From: JBOGED01 sp050743625
GTDB taxonomy: Bacteria > Actinomycetota > Nitriliruptoria > Euzebyales > Egibacteraceae
Assembly: GCA_050743625.1 (NCBI GenBank)
Contig: JBOGED010000278.1
Location: 1 to 20,082, forward strand
Direction: 5' to 3'
DNA length: 20,082 nt
Shown: positions 11,861-19,466 of the stretch, piece after piece
How positions within the stretch are numbered: the first letter of the stretch is position 1
Layout: every line of letters starts with the position of its first letter
Notes under the pieces: generated by a model
Database searches by the model: none
Told to the model about the DNA's origin: nothing
Seen by the model: only the letters and a program-made list of their open reading frames with translations
Position numbers and translations under genes: made by a program

Positions 11861-14016
11861 CTGGAGCCTCTCCCACGCCGGCGGCGGTCGCCGAGGGAAT
11901 CGAGCGCATCTGCGATGCGTGCGGTCACGGACTGGCCTTGCCCGGGATCAAGGCCTGGGAAGAGGTCGGCTGCGCGCAGCTCCTCCCCCGCGCCCTGGAT
12001 GCTCTGGATGTTCGTACCGACCACGTCGGGAACCTCCTCTGCCGGCAGGGGCGGTGGCGTCTCGAACGGCTCGACGCCGATGACGAGCGCGTCGATCGCG
12101 CGCGCCATGAACCGCTGCCAGATCATCGTCGGCAGGCAACCGCCGGTCACCCGTCCACCTGAGCAACGGGAGTCGGAGAGCGGTGCGGGCTGCTCGTAAC
12201 CGACCCAGGTCGCGGCGGACAGCTGTGGGATGAACCCCGTGAACCAGGCGTCGCGATACTCGCTGGTCGTCCCCGTCTTCCCGGCCGCGGGCCGGCCGAT
12301 CTGCCCGTTACGGCTGGCGGTCCCCGCCTCGATCGCGCCGGTGAGCAGGGCGGTCGCTCGGTGCGCGATCCCGGGGTCCACTGCGGGATTGCACTTGTTC
12401 CCCCCGGTGAGCAGGACGTTCCCATTGCGGTCGCGTACCTCGGCGATCGCGTAGGGCTCGCAGTGGACGCCGTCGTTGGCCAGGGTCCCGAACGCCGAGG
12501 CCATGTCGAGGGGGTAGACGTCCTCGCTGCCCAGGACAGCGGCGCAGTGGGGTTGGACGTTGCTGTTCGTGATCCCCATCCGCCGGGCGGTGTCGATCAA
12601 CTTCTGCGGGCCGATGAACTCGTCGACCAGCTTCGCGAAGTACACGTTGCTCGACTGCGCGACCGCCCCGGCCATGTCGAGCACACCCGAACCCCCGTCC
12701 GAGTAGTTGCCGGGCTGCCACTCGGGGTCGAGCCTGCGGCAGATGCCTTGCGGGACGTAGGGCGAGGGCGTGTCGGTCGTATAGGTCGGGGAGATTCCCG
12801 ACTCGAGCGCGGCGACGATCCCGAACGCCTTGAAGGCGGACCCAGGCTGCCGGCCGAACGAAGACCCGAGGCCGGGCACCGCGGGGAGCACCTCGGTCAG
12901 CCCTGGCCCTCGCCCGAACTCCTTCGGCCCCGACCCGATCGCGAGGATCGCGCCGGTCTTGGGATCGACGGCGACGAGCGATGCCTGTGGACCGTTGGGA
13001 TCCGGTAAGACCTCCCGGATGGCCTGGTTGGCGATGTCTTGGATCGGCAGGAGCAACGTCGTGCGGATCTCCAGACCTCCGGTCCGCAGCAGATGGTCAC
13101 GCGTGGCCTTGTCGGGGCCGAGCGCGGGCTCGTTGAGGAGGAGGTTGCGGATGTAGGCGGCGAAGAAGGGGTTCTGGTCGTCATCCAGCGGCGAGAGGTT
13201 GAGAACCAGCGGCTGGGCGGACAGTCTCGCCGCGTCGTCGGTGGTCAGGAACCCGTTCTGCGCCATCTGGCCCAACACGATGTTCCGCCGTTGTACGGCG
13301 TCCTCGGGGTGGCTGACCGGATCGTTCGCACCGGGCGCGCGGATCAGGCCGGCGAGCAGCGCCGCCTCGTCGACCGTCAGTTGGCCGACGTCCTTGCCGA
13401 AGTAGTACTCGGTCGCGGTACCGATGCCGTAGACGCCGTTCCCGAAGTAGGCCTGGTTGAGGTACAGCTCGAGGATCTCCTCCTTCTGCAGGCGGTCCTC
13501 CAGCTCGATCGCCCACACCGCCTCTTGCAGCTTTCTCCGCAGGGTGACGTCGTTCGCGCCGGTCAGGTTCTTGATCAACTGCTGCGTGATCGTCGACGCG
13601 CCGCTCGTGATCTCGCCGGCTTGCAGGTTGCCGACGGCGGCGCGCGCGACCGCCTCCCAGTCGACCCCCGGATGCGTCCAAAACCGCGCGTCCTCGGTGG
13701 CGATCACGGCGTTGCGCACCATTGGTGGGATATCGGACAGCGCGATCACGTCGCGGTTCACGTCGCGGAAGACCGCCAGCACGATGCCTTCGGCGGACAG
13801 CACGACGCTGCGCTCCTCTGGCGGCTTGACGACGTCGCCGAGGGGTGGAAAGTCGAGCACGTGCTCGTCCACCGCCTGGATCGTCTCGGACGCGATCCTC
13901 GCCCCGGGAGCCAGCGACGCGCCCAGCAACAGGCCAGACCCACCGATCAACGTCAGCGAGAGAATGACGGCCAGCGCCGCGCTCGTCTGGCCCATTCGTC
14001 TCACGCTGGAGGTCAT
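11857..14016 (-). CDS. Bifunctional class A penicillin-binding protein with C-terminal PASTA-like segment
   Basis: A 719-residue peptidoglycan synthase. One N-terminal membrane helix (about 13-36) is followed by a GT51 glycosyltransferase domain (about 75-250), with catalytic Glu108 in ATEDARFWTHPGVDW and the STITQQLIKNLTG motif at 141-153. The transpeptidase domain (about 340-610) has SxxK in GSAFKAF (Ser393, Lys396), SSN (455-457) and KTGTT (580-584). A PASTA-like segment EVPDVVGTNIQSI (661-673) comes before a basic tail. It polymerises lipid II and cross-links stems outside the membrane. Gene order matches PonA2 of mycobacteria, next to the ArsA-like ATPases and a metallophosphoesterase. 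The start overlaps the DoxX stop by 4 nt and the stop overlaps the next gene by 4 nt. Confidence 0.94.
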   Translation of the reverse strand: MTSSVRRMGQTSAALAVILSLTLIGGSGLLLGASLAPGARIASETIQAVDEHVLDFPPLGDVVKPPEERSVVLSAEGIVLAVFRDVNRDVIALSDIPPMVRNAVIATEDARFWTHPGVDWEAVARAAVGNLQAGEITSGASTITQQLIKNLTGANDVTLRRKLQEAVWAIELEDRLQKEEILELYLNQAYFGNGVYGIGTATEYYFGKDVGQLTVDEAALLAGLIRAPGANDPVSHPEDAVQRRNIVLGQMAQNGFLTTDDAARLSAQPLVLNLSPLDDDQNPFFAAYIRNLLLNEPALGPDKATRDHLLRTGGLEIRTTLLLPIQDIANQAIREVLPDPNGPQASLVAVDPKTGAILAIGSGPKEFGRGPGLTEVLPAVPGLGSSFGRQPGSAFKAFGIVAALESGISPTYTTDTPSPYVPQGICRRLDPEWQPGNYSDGGSGVLDMAGAVAQSSNVYFAKLVDEFIGPQKLIDTARRMGITNSNVQPHCAAVLGSEDVYPLDMASAFGTLANDGVHCEPYAIAEVRDRNGNVLLTGGNKCNPAVDPGIAHRATALLTGAIEAGTASRNGQIGRPAAGKTGTTSEYRDAWFTGFIPQLSAATWVGYEQPAPLSDSRCSGGRVTGGCLPTMIWQRFMARAIDALVIGVEPFETPPPLPAEEVPDVVGTNIQSIQGAGEELRAADLFPGLDPGQGQSVTARIADALDSLGDRRRRGRGSR

Positions 14017-14453
14017 GCGACAGCTGGCCGCTCGAGCCCGAACGCATGGTCCAGGGAAGGCCGCCCGGGACCGAGCAGCGCGAGCGTCACAAGCCCGGCG
14101 ATCAGCGCGAGGTCGAGCTCCGCGCCCGCACCCTCTTGGCCGATGAGTCCCACGTTGACCTTCACGAGCAGGATGGCCCCGAGCAGGTGCACCGTCAGCG
14201 CGAGCGCCAACAGCCTTGTGAGCAGCCCGGCGATCAGCGCGAGACCCCCGAGAAGCTCACCATATGTCACGAGATATCCGAAGAAGACGGGGAACGGCAC
14301 GCCGAGACCGGCAAGCGCGCCTTGGCCGAATCCGGCCGGTCCTGGGCCCGTGAGCTTCTGCAACCCGTGGGCGAACATGACGGTCCCCACCACGACGCGG
14401 ACGATGAGCGGCGCGAGACCGGCGAAGCGGCCAAACGACTGAAGCAGGTTCAT
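14013..14453 (-). CDS. DoxX family membrane protein
   Basis: A 146-residue four-helix membrane protein of the DoxX/DoxD family. APLIVRVVVGTVMFAHGLQK is the typical first helix and HGxxK signature, then VPFPVFFGYLVTYGELLGGL, LLTRLLALALTVHLLGAILL and a last helix around LALIAGLVTLALL. DoxX proteins are linked to redox and thiol stress in actinobacteria (for example the M. tuberculosis membrane complex with SodA and SseA); the molecular role here is inferred. It overlaps both neighbours by 4 nt and lies between the second ArsA-like ATPase and the PBP, the slot occupied by whiB4 in M. tuberculosis. Confidence 0.88.
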   Translation of the reverse strand: MNLLQSFGRFAGLAPLIVRVVVGTVMFAHGLQKLTGPGPAGFGQGALAGLGVPFPVFFGYLVTYGELLGGLALIAGLLTRLLALALTVHLLGAILLVKVNVGLIGQEGAGAELDLALIAGLVTLALLGPGRPSLDHAFGLERPAVA

Positions 14454-15616
14454 TCTCTGGTGCCTTCCGGTGTTCGGAGGAGGTGGTCGGACAGCGCCTC
14501 CAGGCCCGCCACGTCGCAGATGTCCGTCGCCATCAGCGGGACCTCCACGAGCGTATGAGGATCGACCCCGTGGAGCGCGGCCGCGATGGCGTGCTCCTCT
14601 CGCCGGTGCACGTCGGCCCGGTCGACGGCGAGCCGCAACAGCGTGGCCGCGGCGCGTTGCTCAGAGCTGCCCTCATCGAGAAGCCTCGCGGCGCGGTCGG
14701 CGTGCGTGCGCCGAAGACCGCTCAGGCTTGGAGGCATCCCCGGCGTCGTCCGGTTGACGACCAGCCCGGCCGTTGGCATCCCGTCCTGCGCGAGGCGTTG
14801 CAGGAAGTACCGTGCCTCGCGCAACGCGGGATCCTCGGGAGTGGCCACGACGACGAATGCGGATTGGTGACTGCGCAGCAGGCGGTAGGTGGCTTGAGCG
14901 CGGCTCTTGAAGCCTTCGTACATCCCCTCGAAGGACTGGAAGAACTCCGCGAGGTCCTCGAGTACCCCCGCGCCCGTGATCCGCGACGCCGCCTTGAGCA
15001 TCAGACCGCTGCCGAACGCGGCAACCCGACCGAGGGTCCTGGAGGCCGTGATGCCCGGGGACAAGAACGTGGAGAGGAACCGGCCCTCCAGGAAGTCGGT
15101 GAGCCGCTTCGGCGCGTCCAGAAAGTCCAGCGCGCTGCGCGTCGGCGGCGTGTCGACGACAAGGCAGTGGTAGCCACTGGTGGCATGGAGCTCGTAGAGC
15201 TTCTCCATCGCCATGTACTCCTGCGTCCCGGCCAACGAGTCGGAGAGCTGCGTGTAGAAGCGGTTGCTCTTGATCCGTTCGGCCCGTCGCCGGTCCGGGG
15301 CGTAGCGGTCGATCACGTCGTCGAACGTGCGTTTCATGTCGAGCATCATCGCGTCGAGGCCGGGGACCTGCGCGACCGCTCGTGGCTCGCCGCCGATCCG
15401 CGACAGGCCCAGAGACTGCGCGAGCCGCCAGGCCGGATCGATCGTGAGCACGAGCGTCCGGCGGCCCTGCCGCGCGGCGGCGACCGCAAGCGCCGCCGCC
15501 GTGGTGGTCTTTCCCACCCCGCCAGCGCCGGTGCACACGATCACGTGCCGCTCGGCCACGACGCCGGCCAGGTCCCGGGTCCGGGCTTGGGCCAGGACGG
15601 TGCTCGCCCGGCTCAC
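14450..15616 (-). CDS. ArsA/Get3-like ATPase, second subunit (Rv3680-like)
   Basis: A 388-residue SIMIBI-class P-loop ATPase. The deviant Walker A CTGAGGVGKTTTAAALAVAA is at about 28-47, switch I region LTIDPAWRLAQSLG follows, then MMLDMKRTFDDVI, LAGTQEYMAMEKLYEL and the switch II DTPPTRSALDFLDAPKRL. These segments closely follow Rv3680 of M. tuberculosis as I recall it. The pair Rv3679/Rv3680 has been described as bacterial Get3-like A and B (BagA/BagB), a hetero-oligomeric ATPase rather than a proven anion pump. It lacks the duplicated domain of true ArsA and no arsB or arsR is nearby, so arsenite export is unlikely. GTG start overlaps the first subunit stop by 4 nt; the stop overlaps DoxX by 4 nt. 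Confidence 0.9.
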   Translation of the reverse strand: MSRASTVLAQARTRDLAGVVAERHVIVCTGAGGVGKTTTAAALAVAAARQGRRTLVLTIDPAWRLAQSLGLSRIGGEPRAVAQVPGLDAMMLDMKRTFDDVIDRYAPDRRRAERIKSNRFYTQLSDSLAGTQEYMAMEKLYELHATSGYHCLVVDTPPTRSALDFLDAPKRLTDFLEGRFLSTFLSPGITASRTLGRVAAFGSGLMLKAASRITGAGVLEDLAEFFQSFEGMYEGFKSRAQATYRLLRSHQSAFVVVATPEDPALREARYFLQRLAQDGMPTAGLVVNRTTPGMPPSLSGLRRTHADRAARLLDEGSSEQRAAATLLRLAVDRADVHRREEHAIAAALHGVDPHTLVEVPLMATDICDVAGLEALSDHLLRTPEGTRE

Positions 15617-16617
15617 GTGAGCTCGCCCACCAAGGCTTCTTCGATCACCCGGGCGACCACGGACACCGCCTCGGGACCGAACTGCGCGCCGTACACGTAG
15701 GGCAGCTCCAATGTCGGCAAGGCCAATGCGGCATCCAGCGATTCACGCATCCGCTGCTGCAGGTCCAGCCGCTGCAGATGTCCCGCGCCCACGTCGTGCA
15801 GCTCCGCGGCGGCATCCTCGCCCACCTCTATCCCCACCTCACCAAGTATGCCAGCGAGCTCGCCGGGAATCAGGTCGTCGAGCAGCGCTTTACGGCTCTG
15901 CTCGTCGAAACGCGCGGGCAGCACGCGGTTGACGAGCAGCGGGCCGACCGCCACCCCCAAACCGTGAAGCGCGGCCGCCGCCTCAACCGTCTCGGTGACC
16001 GGCATCTCCTCCAACATCGTGACGAGCTGGATCCGGGTGCGGTCCCAGTCGAGCAAGAGATCGATCACCGCTTGCGCCTGCGTGCGGATGGGCCCGACGG
16101 CGACGAGCTCCGTCGTCGCCTCCGGCGCTCGGAGGAACCGGACGATCCGGCCGGTGGGAGGCGCATCGACCACGATGAGGTCGTAGCGCAGGCGACCGTC
16201 AGGGTCCCGCCGCCGCTCGATCTCTTTCACCTTGCCGATCAGGAGCACGTCCTTGATCCCAGGCGCCGCTGTCGTCGCGAACTCCACCGCGGTGGAACCG
16301 ACCACGAGCTTGGAGAGCCTCCGCGCCCCGTAGAACATCTCGAGGTACTGGGCCAACGACGCCTCTGGGTCGATGGACAACCCCCACAGGCCAGGCCGGA
16401 ACTCACGCTCCGCGAAGTCCCAGGGCGCGGTCTCAAACAGGTGAGAGAACGTCTGCCTCCCCTCGACCTCGACCAGGCAGGTGCGCCGCCCCGTGCGTGC
16501 GGCGGCCACCGCGAGCGCGGCGGCGACCGTCGATTTCCCCACCCCACCCTTCCCGGTGACGATGAGCAGGCGCGGGTCCAACATGCTCGCGATATCCACA
16601 CCCCACTCATACCCCAC
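15613..16617 (-). CDS. ArsA/Get3-like ATPase, first subunit (Rv3679-like)
   Basis: A 334-residue P-loop ATPase that leads the five-gene operon. Walker A is TGKGGVGKST (21-30). VEVEGRQTFSHLFE, EMFYGARR, AVEFATTAAPGIKDVL, and switch II VVDAPPTGRIVRFLRAPE follow, matching the Rv3679 pattern. With the next gene it should form a heteromeric Get3-like ATPase (BagA/BagB in M. tuberculosis). The coordinates use GTG 16617; GTG 16599 or ATG 16584 (MLDPRLLIVTGKGG) are also possible and the last would remove a non-conserved 11-residue leader. The divergent promoter region shared with the NfeD gene is very short, under 35 bp from this start, and contains an inverted repeat. Confidence 0.9.
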   Translation of the reverse strand: MGYEWGVDIASMLDPRLLIVTGKGGVGKSTVAAALAVAAARTGRRTCLVEVEGRQTFSHLFETAPWDFAEREFRPGLWGLSIDPEASLAQYLEMFYGARRLSKLVVGSTAVEFATTAAPGIKDVLLIGKVKEIERRRDPDGRLRYDLIVVDAPPTGRIVRFLRAPEATTELVAVGPIRTQAQAVIDLLLDWDRTRIQLVTMLEEMPVTETVEAAAALHGLGVAVGPLLVNRVLPARFDEQSRKALLDDLIPGELAGILGEVGIEVGEDAAAELHDVGAGHLQRLDLQQRMRESLDAALALPTLELPYVYGAQFGPEAVSVVARVIEEALVGELT

Positions 16618-16619
16618 CG

Positions 16620-16655
16620 ATGACCATCCCGCGCGCCACTAGAATCGATGGTCAT
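16620..16655. promoter_or_regulatory. Inverted repeat spanning the divergent arsA-like/nfeD promoter
   Basis: ATGACCAT (16620-16627) and ATGGTCAT (16648-16655) are exact reverse complements, extended by one more pair on the inner side or outer G. The 20-bp spacer holds TAGAAT (16640-16645), a plausible -10 for the plus strand, placed 8 bp before an ATG at 16654. It could be an operator controlling both divergent units, but the arms also include start codons, so chance is possible. Confidence 0.4.
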
Positions 16656-18195
16656 GGGTTCCGTCGCCGGAGTGCCGCAGCACACCCGCAAGATTCCTCC
16701 GGATCCGGAGGATTCTCGCGGGTCAAAACCCGCGCGTCAGGCGAAGGATGCAACAATCCTGCGTATCCGGAGGAAAGCTGGGTGGTTGGCCACCGTGCTC
16801 ACCGCGCTCTGCCTGCTCGGCATGGCCGTCCCGGCGATGGCCCAAAGCGGGCAAGAGGCCGGCACGGTCGACATTGTCGAGGTCAGCGGACCGGTCGACG
16901 GCACGGTATCGAAATTCCTGCGTGACGCGATCGCCAGCGCGAACTCCAGGGACGTCGAGGTTCTCGTGATCCGCCTCGACTCACCGGGCGCGATCGGCGG
17001 CGACCTCGGCGCGCTGCTCGCGGACGTCAAGCGGAGCCAGGTCCCGATCGCGGTCTGGGTCGGTCCCCCGGGCGCTCAGGCCACCGGTGCCGCGTTCTGG
17101 CTCGCCTCCAGCGCTCACGTGCTCGCGCTGTCCCCCGCCAGCGCCCTTGGCATGGCGCTGCCCGTCGAGCTCGGCGGTTCGGATGCCGCTCCGCCTGACC
17201 CAGGGCTGCATGCCCGCGAGGGGCGGAGCGCCGAGTTCGTCCGGCAAGCGGTTGAGGGTGGGTTGGTCCTGGCCGTGCCTGACGGCGAGGCGGGGGTGTC
17301 GATCCCCCCGCGCACGGTGCTCCCCCCCGGCGCGGACCGGTCAGCGGCGCGCACGTTGGACGAAGCCGCGCTCGCGGCGCGCGGCATCGCCAACCTCGTC
17401 GCAGTCTCGCTGCCTCAGGTACTCGCACGGCTCGATGGGTTCGAGGTCACAGTCACCGGCGACGACGGCGCTCCCTCCAGGCGCACGCTGCACGTGGACC
17501 CCCAGGCGGCGAGCGTACGGTTTGTGAACATGGGGCTCGTCGGCCGGGTGCTACACACGGTCGCGAGCCCGACGCTCGCCTACCTGCTCGTGATCGCGGG
17601 GGCGCTTGCGCTGATCTTCGAGGTCTTCCAGCCGGGCTTCGGTGTCTCAGGCGTGACGGGAATCGGGCTCATGGCGCTGGGAGGTTATGGGTTGTGGGTG
17701 CTGCCCACCCGTTGGTTTGGCGTCGCGCTCATCGTGCTGGGAATCCTGCTCCTCGCCGCGGACCTCGGTATCGCACGGCTCGGATGGCTGACGGCGGCGG
17801 GTACGCTCGCGCTTGGGCTGGGATCTTGGCTGACGTTTCCCGGCCTGGAGGCGCTTCGCCCTCCCTCCTGGCTACTCGGCCTGGTGGTCGCATTCTGCGT
17901 GGTCTTCTTTGCGGTGATCATGACGGTCGTCCTGCGCGCCCAGGGCAACCAGGGGCTCGCCAGCGCCGCGGCGGTCGTCGGGAGCATTGGCGTGGTCCGC
18001 TCGATGTTGAATCCCGAAGGCCACGTATTCGTCCGCGGAGGTCTGTGGAGGGCGCGCGCGCCGTCGTCGGCTGGAAAGATCAAGACCGGCACCAAAGTAC
18101 GGGTGCTTGGAATGAACGATCAGCTGACGCTTGACGTCGAAGTGGTGGACGAAGAGCTTGCGCCGGAAACCGTCAAAAAAGGTACTGAATCGTGA
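16648..18195 (+). CDS. NfeD-like membrane protein with degenerate ClpP-like domain
   Basis: Up to 515 residues in the NfeD/stomatin-operon-partner family. A signal peptide RRKAGWLATVLTALCLLGM ending AMAQS (about 41-67) is followed by a ClpP-like domain (about 72-290), several membrane helices (about 305-440) and a C-terminal OB-fold NfeD domain (VVGSIGVVRSMLNPEGHVFV onward). Such proteins work with the adjacent slipin. In the active-site loop PPGAQATGAAFWL the serine expected after A-x-A-A is Gly147, and LDSPGA replaces the usual DTPGG, so the protease is predicted inactive. The start is uncertain: ATG 16648 or 16654 (leaderless type) would read through a strongly structured, poorly coding stretch; TTG 16786 follows GGAGG (16769-16773) but gives an n-region without positive charge. 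The stop overlaps the slipin start (GTGA). Confidence 0.85.
   Translation: MVMGSVAGVPQHTRKIPPDPEDSRGSKPARQAKDATILRIRRKAGWLATVLTALCLLGMAVPAMAQSGQEAGTVDIVEVSGPVDGTVSKFLRDAIASANSRDVEVLVIRLDSPGAIGGDLGALLADVKRSQVPIAVWVGPPGAQATGAAFWLASSAHVLALSPASALGMALPVELGGSDAAPPDPGLHAREGRSAEFVRQAVEGGLVLAVPDGEAGVSIPPRTVLPPGADRSAARTLDEAALAARGIANLVAVSLPQVLARLDGFEVTVTGDDGAPSRRTLHVDPQAASVRFVNMGLVGRVLHTVASPTLAYLLVIAGALALIFEVFQPGFGVSGVTGIGLMALGGYGLWVLPTRWFGVALIVLGILLLAADLGIARLGWLTAAGTLALGLGSWLTFPGLEALRPPSWLLGLVVAFCVVFFAVIMTVVLRAQGNQGLASAAAVVGSIGVVRSMLNPEGHVFVRGGLWRARAPSSAGKIKTGTKVRVLGMNDQLTLDVEVVDEELAPETVKKGTES
16684..16734 (+). repeat. Overlapping hairpins in the nfeD leader or 5' coding region
   Basis: A 40-bp near-palindrome at 16684-16723, centred on TCCGGATCCGGA, pairs ACCCGC (16684-16689) with GCGGGT (16718-16723). 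The same GCGGGT also pairs with ACCCGC at 16728-16733 through a CAAA loop. In addition TTCCTCCGGAT (16694-16704) is exactly complementary both to the local copy (10 of 11) and to ATCCGGAGGAA at 16765-16775, a Shine-Dalgarno-like site. The region can therefore adopt mutually exclusive folds. Confidence 0.7.
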
Positions 18196-19046
18196 GTAGC
18201 ATCATCATCATCCTGATTGTCCTAATAGTCGGTGCTCTCCTATTCACCCAATCCGTACAGATCGTCAAAGAGTACGAGCGCGGAGTCATCTTCCGCCTGG
18301 GCCGCGTTATTGCGGGAGCCAAGGGACCTGGCCTCTTCTTCATCATCCCGTTCATCGACAAGATGCAGAAGGTCAATCTTCAGACCGTGACCCAGAACGT
18401 CCCCTCGCAGGACGTGATCACGCGGGACAACGTCACCGTGAGAGTTGACGCTGTCGTCTACTTCAACGTCGTCGAACCCGTGAAGGCCGTCGTCAACATC
18501 CAGAACTATCTCTTTGGCACGTCTCAGGTCTGCCAGACGACCTTGCGAAGCGTGTGCGGTACCGCTGACCTCGATGAGCTGCTGTCCGAGCGTGAGCGGC
18601 TCAACAGCCAGATCCAGCAGATCGTCGATGACGCCACTGAGGACTGGGGGGTCAAAGTCACGATCGTGGAGATCAAGGACGTCAGCCTTCCCCAGGAGAT
18701 CCAGCGGGCCATGGGACGCCAGGCCGAGGCCGAGCGGGACCGCCGCGCCAAGATCATCAACGCCGAAGGCGAGTTCCAGGCGGCACAGAAGCTGGCCGAC
18801 GCCGCCGAGGTCATCGCCAGGCACCCGACCGCCTATCAGCTGCGACTGCTCCAAACCGTCACCGAGGTGGCCGCCGAGAAGAACTCGACACTGGTGCTGC
18901 CGTTCCCAATCGAGCTGCTCGCCTCTTTCCGTTCGGCCTTCGCGCCACCTCCCTCACCTCCCCCGCCTCCTCCACCTTCACACGCACCGCCTACCCGACG
19001 TCCACCGACCACATCGGACCATCAGGCCACCAGCCCTACCGCATGA
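18192..19046 (+). CDS. Slipin (stomatin/prohibitin-like SPFH protein)
   Basis: A 284-residue SPFH-domain protein. An N-terminal hydrophobic helix (3-18) inserts in the membrane, then comes the slipin pattern EYERGVIFRLGR (28-39), GPGLFFIIPFIDKM (46-59), ITRDNVTVRVDAVVYF (76-91) and VEIKDVSLPQEIQRAMGRQ (159-177), followed by a coiled-coil AEAERDRRAKIINAEGE. Slipins form large membrane ring assemblies and pair with NfeD proteins in one operon, as here (GTGA overlap). Unusual points are two cysteines (114, 122) in the segment TSQVCQTTLRSVCGTADLDE, and a C-terminal tail of about 30 residues that is almost only Pro, Ser, Thr and His. The tail may interact with partners or be a disordered extension. 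Confidence 0.94.
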   Translation: MSSIIIILIVLIVGALLFTQSVQIVKEYERGVIFRLGRVIAGAKGPGLFFIIPFIDKMQKVNLQTVTQNVPSQDVITRDNVTVRVDAVVYFNVVEPVKAVVNIQNYLFGTSQVCQTTLRSVCGTADLDELLSERERLNSQIQQIVDDATEDWGVKVTIVEIKDVSLPQEIQRAMGRQAEAERDRRAKIINAEGEFQAAQKLADAAEVIARHPTAYQLRLLQTVTEVAAEKNSTLVLPFPIELLASFRSAFAPPPSPPPPPPPSHAPPTRRPPTTSDHQATSPTA

Positions 19047-19171
19047 GGCAATCGCAGACCACGAGTAGCCCTCTATTGCATTTCCCCCCTTCCCCTCGAT
19101 GACAAAACGTCGTACCCTGCCGACCCGGGGAAGCGGATTGGCGAGACAACACAACCGACGTGGGGCGAACG

Positions 19172-19456
19172 ATGGCAACACTTCCGCTCTTAGCGGGGGC
19201 ACCCGACACAGAATGGCAGGAGCTTGGGTTATGCAGGGCCGAGGACGGAGTCGTGTTCTTCCCCCCGGCGCACTTTGAGCACAAACCTGAGCGCACCGCG
19301 CGTGAAGGAAGAGCGAAAGCGATCTGCGCACGATGCCCGGTCAGGCTCGAATGTCTCGATTGGGCACTTGTCACCCGCGAGCCACACGGTGTATGGGGCG
19401 GATACTCCGAAGGCGAACGCAAGCAGATCCTGATCGGCAAGCGCAAGGCCAGTTAG
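19172..19456 (+). CDS. WhiB-family iron-sulfur transcriptional regulator
   Basis: A 94-residue WhiB protein from ATG 19172; GTG 19160 would add four residues. The four cluster-binding cysteines are Cys21 (GLCRAEDG), Cys52 and Cys55 (AICARCPV) and Cys61 (RLECLDWAL). The WhiB turn GVWGG is at 73-77, followed by a basic C-terminus with GKRKAS. WhiB proteins carry an oxygen- and nitric-oxide-sensitive 4Fe-4S cluster and act with the primary sigma factor. The position beside ridA and the ArsA-like/PBP locus suggests a WhiB4 counterpart, but assigning the subclass needs a phylogeny. The 125 bp upstream hold a 6-bp TTCCCC/GGGGAA inverted repeat and no clear promoter. It lies 10 bp ahead of ridA. Confidence 0.93.
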   Translation: MATLPLLAGAPDTEWQELGLCRAEDGVVFFPPAHFEHKPERTAREGRAKAICARCPVRLECLDWALVTREPHGVWGGYSEGERKQILIGKRKAS

Positions 19457-19466
19457 CTCGCCACTG

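Noticed and set aside
13039..14442. 467-codon plus-strand frame opposite the PBP and DoxX genes
   Set aside because: The minus strand carries clear GT51, transpeptidase and DoxX motifs; the plus frame is Arg/Val/Leu-rich without domains.
14450..16617. Arsenite efflux (ArsA) annotation for the two ATPases
   Set aside because: No arsB, arsR, arsC or arsD is nearby, each is a single-domain subunit, and the sequence pattern and gene order fit the Rv3679/Rv3680 Get3-like pair.
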